A DNA stretch of 64,000 bases, from contig NZ_WQRF01000005.1 of NCBI RefSeq assembly GCF_009758415.1, forward strand, positions 1-64,000, in the 5' to 3' direction. Positions 58,524 through 64,000 of this stretch are shown piece by piece. The stretch comes from Devosia marina (GTDB lineage: Bacteria > Pseudomonadota > Alphaproteobacteria > Rhizobiales > Devosiaceae). The notes under the pieces were generated by a model that was given only the letters and a program-made list of their open reading frames with translations, made no database searches and was not told the DNA's origin. Position 1 is the stretch's first letter. Each line of letters starts with the position of its first letter. Both the position numbers and the translations under genes were made by a program.

Positions 58524-59297
58524 CTATTCGAAATAATCGGGAAAGTCTTCAATGGTCTGGCTGAGCAGCACTTCGGCCCGGGCCAGATGCGCCCGCATGG
58601 CCGCTTCCGCCGCCACCACATCGCCCTTGCTGACGGCCTTTGCGATCTGCTTGTGTTCGGCAATGGCGCGCTGGCTCGACGACACGCCCAGGGTCAGATA
58701 GCGCACCCGGTCGAGCTGCATCTTGTGATCGTCGATCAACTGCCACGCATATTCGACGCCCGCCAGCCGGGCGAGGGTGCGGTGAAACAATTCATCGAGT
58801 TTATGGAAACGTCGGCTGTCATTGGCCGAGGAAGCCGCTTCCTGATCGGCAATCAGATCGTCCAGGATCTGGCCGGTCTCCGGCTTGGGGTCGGTGGCCA
58901 CCCGGCGGATGATCTCGACCTCGATGCTCTCTCGGATGAACCGGCTCTGCCGCACCCCATCGGGCGAAATCTTCTTGACCACGGTGGCGCGCTTGGGACG
59001 GATCAGCAGCAGGCCCTGCTGGGCCAGGCGAATGAAGGCTTCGCGCACCGGTTGGCGCGAGACACCATAGCGGGCCGCGATGTCGCTCTCCGAGATGACG
59101 TCGCCAGGCTTGAGCACCATGCTGACAATGTCGTCGCGCAAGGCGCCGACGACGCGAAATGCGATGGTTCCTTCGAGCGTTTCGCCCACCTTGCCTCCAG
59201 CCCGGGCTGATTCCGTTTCAGGACCATGTGACGAATAGGTCGCGCGCGGCTTGCCTCGTTTGCTGTCTTCCACAGGATTCTGGCCCTTTTTCGCCAC
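58524..59297 (-). CDS. GntR-family regulator (FCD type)
   Basis: A 257-residue regulator if it starts at GTG 59297; GTG 59273 is also possible. The winged helix is at about residues 45-110 (ISESDIAARYGVSRQPVREA). The FCD ligand domain follows with metal-ligand residues in H-K-L-D-E-L-F-H and E-H-K-Q-I. It is divergent from a Gfo/Idh/MocA oxidoreductase gene, its likely target. An imperfect TGTAT-N5-ATGCA at 59361-59375 in between may be its operator. Confidence 0.85.
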   Translation of the reverse strand: MAKKGQNPVEDSKRGKPRATYSSHGPETESARAGGKVGETLEGTIAFRVVGALRDDIVSMVLKPGDVISESDIAARYGVSRQPVREAFIRLAQQGLLLIRPKRATVVKKISPDGVRQSRFIRESIEVEIIRRVATDPKPETGQILDDLIADQEAASSANDSRRFHKLDELFHRTLARLAGVEYAWQLIDDHKMQLDRVRYLTLGVSSSQRAIAEHKQIAKAVSKGDVVAAEAAMRAHLARAEVLLSQTIEDFPDYFE

Positions 59298-59437
59298 ATG
59301 CGGCCCCAACAGGCGCCGTGCCGCACAATTGTAGAAAGAAACAGTACATTTCCGCAATCTTGTATGGTAGATGCATTTTCGCCCGGCTCCGGCAAGGAGA
59401 CGGCGCACCGATTTGTATCGAGACTGGAGAAGATCGA

Positions 59438-60718
59438 ATGGCCAAGACTTACGCGCTGGTGGGAACGGGAGGCCGCGCACGGATGTTTTACGAGGCCATT
59501 CTGGGGCCGCACCGCGAACAGTCCCGGCTGCTGGCCCTGTGCGACACCAATCAGGTCCGCATGGATTTCACCAACAAGGTAATGGTCGAGGAACTCTCCG
59601 GTCAGGCCGTGCCCACCTACAAGGCTGCCGATTTCGGCAAGATGATCGCCGAGCAGAAGCCCGACACCATCATCGTCACCTCTATCGACCGCACCCACCA
59701 CAACTACATCATCGCTGCGCTTGAAGCCGGTTGCGACGTCATCACCGAAAAGCCGATGACCACCGACCCGGAAAAGTGTCAGGCCATTCTCGACGCTGTC
59801 GAGCGTACCGGCAAGAATGTCCGCGTCACCTTCAACTACCGCTATGCCCCGCACAATTCGGCTCTGCGCGAACTGATCGCCGAGGGCGCCATCGGCAAGG
59901 TCACCTCGGTGCATTTCGAGTGGCTGCTCGACACCCGCCACGGCGCCGACTATTTCCGCCGCTGGCACCGCGACAAGCGCAATTCGGGCGGCCTGATGGT
60001 GCACAAATCGACCCACCATTTCGACCTGGTCAATTTCTGGCTTGGCACCGAGCCCGACACCGTCTTCGGCATGGGCGATCTCAAGTTCTACGGCCGGGCC
60101 AATGCCGAGGAACGCGGCGTCTTCACACCCTATACCCGCACCACCGGCGTGGAAGCGGCCAAGGATGATCCCTTCGCCATCGACCTCACCAGCAACCCGG
60201 TCCAGAAGGGTCTCTACTGGGACGGCGAGAAGGAAGACGGCTACCAGCGCGACCAGAACGTGTTCGGCGACGGCATTTCCATCGAGGACACCATGAATGT
60301 CCTGGTGCGCTATCGCAACAAGGCGGTGATGACCTATTCGCTCTATGCCTACGCCCCCTGGGAAGGTTTTAACGTGGCCATCAATGGCACCGGCGGGCGT
60401 CTCGAGCTTACCGTGCACGAGAATTCCTACATCAACGCCGGCGCAGGCTCTGAAACCGAAGGCGCCGCCAAGGGAGTCAAGCTCTACCACTTCCCCCTGC
60501 ATGGCGAACCGCGCGTCGTTCCTGTCCAGCATGGCGAGGGCGGTCACGGCGGCGGCGACAAGATCATGCTCGAGGAAATTTTCGGCAACGCCACCCCGCG
60601 CCCTGGCTATGGCGCCAACCACCGCGATGGCGCACTCTCGATCCTGACCGGCATCGCCGCCAATAAGAGCTTCGACACCGGCCTGCCGGTTGACGTGAAG
60701 ACGCTTGTGAAGTTCTAG
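59438..60718 (+). CDS. Gfo/Idh/MocA-family oxidoreductase
   Basis: A 426-residue NAD(P)-dependent dehydrogenase. The Rossmann motif is V-G-T-G-G-R-A-R. The catalytic Lys lies in I-T-E-K-P-M-T, with His in K-S-T-H-H-F-D-L-V. The family oxidises sugars, inositols or related compounds; the long C-terminal part contains H-F-P-L-H-G-E-P-R-V-V. ATG 59438 follows GGAGAAG. It is a single gene, with a terminator after it and the divergent GntR gene before it. Confidence 0.88.
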   Translation: MAKTYALVGTGGRARMFYEAILGPHREQSRLLALCDTNQVRMDFTNKVMVEELSGQAVPTYKAADFGKMIAEQKPDTIIVTSIDRTHHNYIIAALEAGCDVITEKPMTTDPEKCQAILDAVERTGKNVRVTFNYRYAPHNSALRELIAEGAIGKVTSVHFEWLLDTRHGADYFRRWHRDKRNSGGLMVHKSTHHFDLVNFWLGTEPDTVFGMGDLKFYGRANAEERGVFTPYTRTTGVEAAKDDPFAIDLTSNPVQKGLYWDGEKEDGYQRDQNVFGDGISIEDTMNVLVRYRNKAVMTYSLYAYAPWEGFNVAINGTGGRLELTVHENSYINAGAGSETEGAAKGVKLYHFPLHGEPRVVPVQHGEGGHGGGDKIMLEEIFGNATPRPGYGANHRDGALSILTGIAANKSFDTGLPVDVKTLVKF

Positions 60719-60738
60719 GACGAGTGCGCAATCAAACC

Positions 60739-60766
60739 AAAAAGCCCGGCATGTGCCGGGCTTTTT
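60739..60766. terminator. Bidirectional intrinsic terminator
   Basis: AAAAAGCCCGGCA-TG-TGCCGGGCTTTTT: a 13-base stem with T-tracts on both strands. It ends the oxidoreductase gene and the convergent gene at 60792. Confidence 0.93.
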
Positions 60767-60791
60767 TATCGCCAATGCAATTCGGAAGAAC

Positions 60792-61313
60792 CTACCGGTC
60801 GAACGGTACCGATGCGGTCAGTACGTCGCCCGAATTGTTGAATTCGACTTCGAAGTCCACGGTGATGCGGTCATCGACCAGCAGGATGCGTGCGCCAATG
60901 CGGACATCGCCGCCGGCCCGGTCTTTCTGTTGCTCGCGCAAATCGAAGCTGATCCGGCCGCCCGACTGCCGGCCAATGGCAAGGCCGGTATATCCTGCAT
61001 TGGAGCTCATGGCCGCTTCGTAGCGCCCCGCATCGTTATTATAAGCGATGGTGCCGCTGATCGAGAGCGTCGCGTTTACCAGGCTGCAGCGGCCGGTATA
61101 GTTGATCTTGAGCAGATTGCCCTGCGCCACGCTCAACCGGCAACGGAATGGTTCGGGCTGGTCGCCCCCCACCAGGGCCCCCTCACCGCGCCAGTCCCCG
61201 ATATAGGAGGAGAGCAGATCCAGCTCCCGCACGCCCGCCTGCGCCATGCCCGCGCTCAAAGTCGTTGCCGCAATCACAAAAGCCAACAAAACTGTTCGCA
61301 GCCAATAAGTCAC
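60792..61313 (-). CDS. Exported hypothetical protein
   Basis: A 173-residue protein with a signal peptide of about 26 residues (ending G-M-A-Q-A). The rest is beta-rich with an early G-D-W-R-G-E-G-A-L and many alternating hydrophobic stretches, as in small lipocalin-like barrels. Two cysteines occur in the mature protein. No family was recognised. The GTG start gives the signal peptide. Confidence 0.6.
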   Translation of the reverse strand: MTYWLRTVLLAFVIAATTLSAGMAQAGVRELDLLSSYIGDWRGEGALVGGDQPEPFRCRLSVAQGNLLKINYTGRCSLVNATLSISGTIAYNNDAGRYEAAMSSNAGYTGLAIGRQSGGRISFDLREQQKDRAGGDVRIGARILLVDDRITVDFEVEFNNSGDVLTASVPFDR

Positions 61314-61488
61314 GTCCTACCCCCTCAGGTCCGCCTGCGGTTCATGTCTGCCAGCACTCTAGGGCAAGAACCAGTAAAAAAAGTCCAGCAATTGACGGCA
61401 TTGTTACGAATCACCCAACCACTATTGGATAATGAGGCCAACAGAATGAAAATATGCCAGCCTGGCCATTGAGGGGAATAATGCGGGT

Positions 61489-62280
61489 ATGAGTGCCGGA
61501 TCGATCATCGACGCGCGCGACGTCGACTACACGTTGGACGTCGCCGGACGCCCGCTGCATATCCTGCGCAAGGTGTCGCTTTCTGTCGCTCCGGCCGAAG
61601 TGGTGGCCATTGTCGGCCCTTCGGGCAGCGGCAAAACCTCCCTGCTCATGCTGCTGGCGGGCCTCGAAAAGGCCACTGACGGCCAGGTAGTGGTCAATGG
61701 CCGCGACCTCTCTGACATGAACGAGGACAATCTGGCACGCTTCCGCCGCCATACCCTGGGCATAGTGTTCCAGAGCTTTCACCTGATCCCCTCACTCAGC
61801 GCCCTCGACAATGTAGGCCTGGCGCTTGAGATCGCCGAGCCCGGCCTCAGCATGGCGCAGGTGCGCGAAAAGGCGGCTGCGGCCCTGGCCGCTGTCGGTC
61901 TTGAAGGCCGGCTCGATCACCGTCCCTCGGCCCTTTCGGGTGGCGAGCAGCAACGCGTAGGCCTGGCCCGCGCCAGCGTCGCCAACCCGCCTTTGCTGCT
62001 GGCCGACGAACCAACCGGCAATCTCGACCAAAAGACCGGCGCCATTGTCGTCGACCTGATGTTCGACCTGGCCCGCAAGAACAATACCGCCGTGGTGCTG
62101 ATCACCCACGATCCGGCGCTGGCCGCCAAGGCAGACCGCGTGTTCACCATGACCCAGGGGCAACTGACCGAAACGACCGTCCCAAAGCCGGCCACAGCCA
62201 GTGCATCCTCCGCGCGAAAAGCACCGGCCCGCAAGCCGGCGGCCAGAAAACCGGCAGCCAAGAAACCGGTGAGCAAGTGA
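61489..62280 (+). CDS. ABC transporter ATPase, LolD/YbbA-like, with basic tail
   Basis: A 263-residue ATPase: Walker A G-P-S-G-S-G-K-T-S, signature L-S-G-G-E-Q-Q-R, Walker B L-L-A-D-E-P-T-G-N-L-D, H-loop L-I-T-H-D. This is the MacB/LolD/YbbA class, which couples with FtsX-like permeases for extrusion or lipoprotein handling. The last 32 residues are an Ala/Lys/Pro-rich repeat (R-K-P-A-A-R-K-P-A-A-K-K), unusual for the family. The stop and the permease ATG share one base. Confidence 0.9.
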   Translation: MSAGSIIDARDVDYTLDVAGRPLHILRKVSLSVAPAEVVAIVGPSGSGKTSLLMLLAGLEKATDGQVVVNGRDLSDMNEDNLARFRRHTLGIVFQSFHLIPSLSALDNVGLALEIAEPGLSMAQVREKAAAALAAVGLEGRLDHRPSALSGGEQQRVGLARASVANPPLLLADEPTGNLDQKTGAIVVDLMFDLARKNNTAVVLITHDPALAAKADRVFTMTQGQLTETTVPKPATASASSARKAPARKPAARKPAAKKPVSK

Positions 62281-64000
62281 TGCGCGGCGTCTGGGCCGCC
62301 ACCCGCATCGGCCTGCTCGACATGCGCGGTGACTTGCGGCGCTTCCTGCTGCTGGTGATCTGCCTGGCCGTCGGCACCGCCCTGATTGCCGGCGTCAATT
62401 CGGTCGGCACCAGCATTACCCGCGCCATTGAAACCGGCGCCGCCGAGATCATGGGCGGCGATATCGAACTCTCCCGCGCCGACCGCCTGGCCACCCCGGA
62501 TGAACGCGCCGCGATGGAAGACATGGGCCGGGTGGCCCAGGTGATCGACACCAATCTGCGGGCCGAGACCTTCTACGAAGAAGCCTTTGCCGATGTCAGC
62601 GCCGTGGGCGAAACCTATCCCCTGCTCGGCCAGGTGCGCAGCCCGCAATTGACTGAAGGCGAAGACCTTGCTGCCTTGCTGGCGGAAGTCGATGGGGCGC
62701 ACGGCGCGCTCATCGATGGCATCATGCTCGACCAGCTTGGCCTCTCCATTGGCGACAGCTTCGGGCTGGGCGGCACCGAATTTCAGGTCCGTGGCACGCT
62801 GATCGGCCTGCCCGACGGGCCGGTGCGCGGCTTCCGCCTCGGGATACCGACCCTGATCTCGACCAATGGCTTCGCCGTGGTCAGCGACCGCACCTCGCCC
62901 TTGCCGGGCCTGGGCACATGGTACCGTTACAAGATCCATCTGAGCGACCGCGATATCGATGCGGGGCTCGCCAGCGCCGTCGAGCAATTCGGCAGTGCCG
63001 GCTGGACGGTGCGCTCGGCCCGCGACGGGCTGGGGCAGATGGTACGCTATTATGATCTCTTCATGCGCTTCCTGCTCATTGTCGGTCTCGGTTCGCTGCT
63101 GATCGGCGGCGTCAGCGTTTGGACCGGCATGCGCGCCTATATTGCCGAGCGCTCCGGCGTCATCGCTGTGCTGCGTTCCATCGGCGCCGACCGGGCGCGC
63201 GTGTTTGTGCATTTCCTGGCTCAGGTGGCCGCCCTTGCCCTGGTCGGGGTCAGCATCGGACTGGTCATTGGCGCCAGCACCGCCTGGTTCATCCTTCCAA
63301 CCATTGGCGCGGCGGTCGGCATCGCGCTGGCGCCTGCCATCCATCTGCAGGCTCTGGCCATCGCAGCGGGCACCGGCATGGTCACCGCCTTTGCCTTTGC
63401 CTATCTCCCGCTGGTCCAATCCCAGGCCATCCGGCCGGTGCTGCTGTTCCGCTCCAAGGGGCTCGACGCCCCGCCGGTCGACTGGCGCGCACTTCTGCTG
63501 TCCTGGCAGATCCTGCCGCTTGTAGCCGCGGTTCTGGCCTTCTTCGTGCTGGCCTGGCTGATGACCGGCGATGCGCCACTGGTGCTTGGATTTGGCCTTG
63601 CCAGTGCGTTGGGCGCCATTCTGTTCCAGGGCTTTATTCGTCTGGCGCAGCTTGGCCTCAAACGCCTGCCCGAAGCCGGCCCGCGCGTCCTGCGCCACAG
63701 CTTCCGCAATATCTCTGCCGCCGGACAGAACGCCGCCGCCGTCGCGGTATCTGCCGGCATGGCGCTGACCATGCTGATTATTGTTCTGGTCATGCAGACC
63801 AATCTGCAGCAGGAGTTCCTTGGCGCCTCCGCCTTTGATGCGCCCACTCTGGTCGGTTCGGATCTATTCCCGGACGAGGTCGAAGCGCTTGAAGCCATGA
63901 CCCTTGAAGGCAATGGCATTACCCGCTTTGTTTCCACCCCGATGCTGCGCGGGGCGCTCATCGAAGTGGCCGGCACCCCGGCCGATGAGCTGGTGACGCG
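62280..64000 (+). CDS. FtsX-like ABC permease, YbbP type (partial, runs off window)
   Basis: 573 codons are visible with no stop before the window end. From M-R-G-V-W-A-A-T-R-I-G the protein shows a first helix at about 21-37 and a large periplasmic domain at 40-250. A helix bundle at about 260-400 is FtsX-like (YIAERSGVIAVLRSIGADRA), followed by more helices to 480 and a second periplasmic domain. That layout matches YbbP, with two FtsX modules, of which the second is cut off. It is coupled to the ATPase by a one-base overlap. Confidence 0.88.
   Translation, partial: MRGVWAATRIGLLDMRGDLRRFLLLVICLAVGTALIAGVNSVGTSITRAIETGAAEIMGGDIELSRADRLATPDERAAMEDMGRVAQVIDTNLRAETFYEEAFADVSAVGETYPLLGQVRSPQLTEGEDLAALLAEVDGAHGALIDGIMLDQLGLSIGDSFGLGGTEFQVRGTLIGLPDGPVRGFRLGIPTLISTNGFAVVSDRTSPLPGLGTWYRYKIHLSDRDIDAGLASAVEQFGSAGWTVRSARDGLGQMVRYYDLFMRFLLIVGLGSLLIGGVSVWTGMRAYIAERSGVIAVLRSIGADRARVFVHFLAQVAALALVGVSIGLVIGASTAWFILPTIGAAVGIALAPAIHLQALAIAAGTGMVTAFAFAYLPLVQSQAIRPVLLFRSKGLDAPPVDWRALLLSWQILPLVAAVLAFFVLAWLMTGDAPLVLGFGLASALGAILFQGFIRLAQLGLKRLPEAGPRVLRHSFRNISAAGQNAAAVAVSAGMALTMLIIVLVMQTNLQQEFLGASAFDAPTLVGSDLFPDEVEALEAMTLEGNGITRFVSTPMLRGALIEVAGTPADELVT

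Noticed and set aside
59003..60775. 590-codon minus-strand frame opposite the Gfo/Idh gene
   Set aside because: It would run through a divergent promoter and a terminator and has no family pattern.
61917..63698. 593-codon minus-strand frame opposite the ABC permease
   Set aside because: The plus-strand frame encodes an FtsX-like permease coupled to its ATPase and open to the window end.

Overview
The window reads as chromosome of a high-GC alphaproteobacterium of the order Hyphomicrobiales, plausibly a Devosia-like genus. This is inferred from gene content: a GapR (DUF2312) protein, a DUF1036-pyk pair, a YcbB-type L,D-transpeptidase next to a DUF882 protein, an Lhr-type ligase/exonuclease pair and a MerR-controlled fad locus. 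No rRNA, tRNA, CRISPR array or intact insertion sequence was seen.

Layout. 1-2063 is a decayed region: fragments of a TVP38/TMEM64 protein, a sigma-70 region 4, a ClC chloride channel and a tyrosine recombinase surround one intact CDP-alcohol phosphatidyltransferase. 2064-18246 is the most striking part, a two-winged catabolic island. The left wing (minus strand) holds a complete branched-chain-amino-acid-type (HAAT) ABC importer plus an alpha/beta hydrolase. The right wing starts with two PAS-domain regulators (LuxR-type and sigma-54 activator). It continues with 3-hydroxybutyrate dehydrogenase, a second complete HAAT importer, both subunits of a 3-oxoacid CoA-transferase and a thiolase. A well-formed -24/-12 promoter and two TGTCCGG palindromes lie between the sigma-54 activator and the dehydrogenase. 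Together this is a route from an imported 3-hydroxybutyrate- or acetoacetate-yielding compound to acetyl-CoA, under sigma-54 control.

18413-29915 carries a lower-GC FosA-like gene, cell-wall enzymes, dxs, an Lrp regulator divergent from an Asp/Glu racemase, a tiny flagellar-rod-like protein, gapR, pyk, and a YkuD protein that lacks the catalytic histidine. 29916-34022 is a second decayed patch: an SGNH-hydrolase pseudogene, an intact O-antigen-ligase-family gene and an unrecognised multiply frameshifted gene. 34023-40459 has rpmJ, a single-domain response regulator and an oppABCDF peptide importer with a terminator between oppA and oppB. 40773-49277 is the beta-oxidation locus: fadE-fadJ-fadI and a small membrane protein diverge from fadD-merR, with two TTGACG-N4-CGT(C/A)AA operators between them. 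49274-64000 contains a DNA repair ligase and exonuclease, an esterase, an M16C peptidase, a DJ-1/PfpI protein, an aldo/keto reductase, a GntR regulator divergent from a Gfo/Idh/MocA oxidoreductase, and a LolD/FtsX-type ABC pair whose permease runs off the window end.

All family assignments come from reading motifs and remembered family sequences; no database search was run. Substrates of the ABC systems are inferred from neighbours only.
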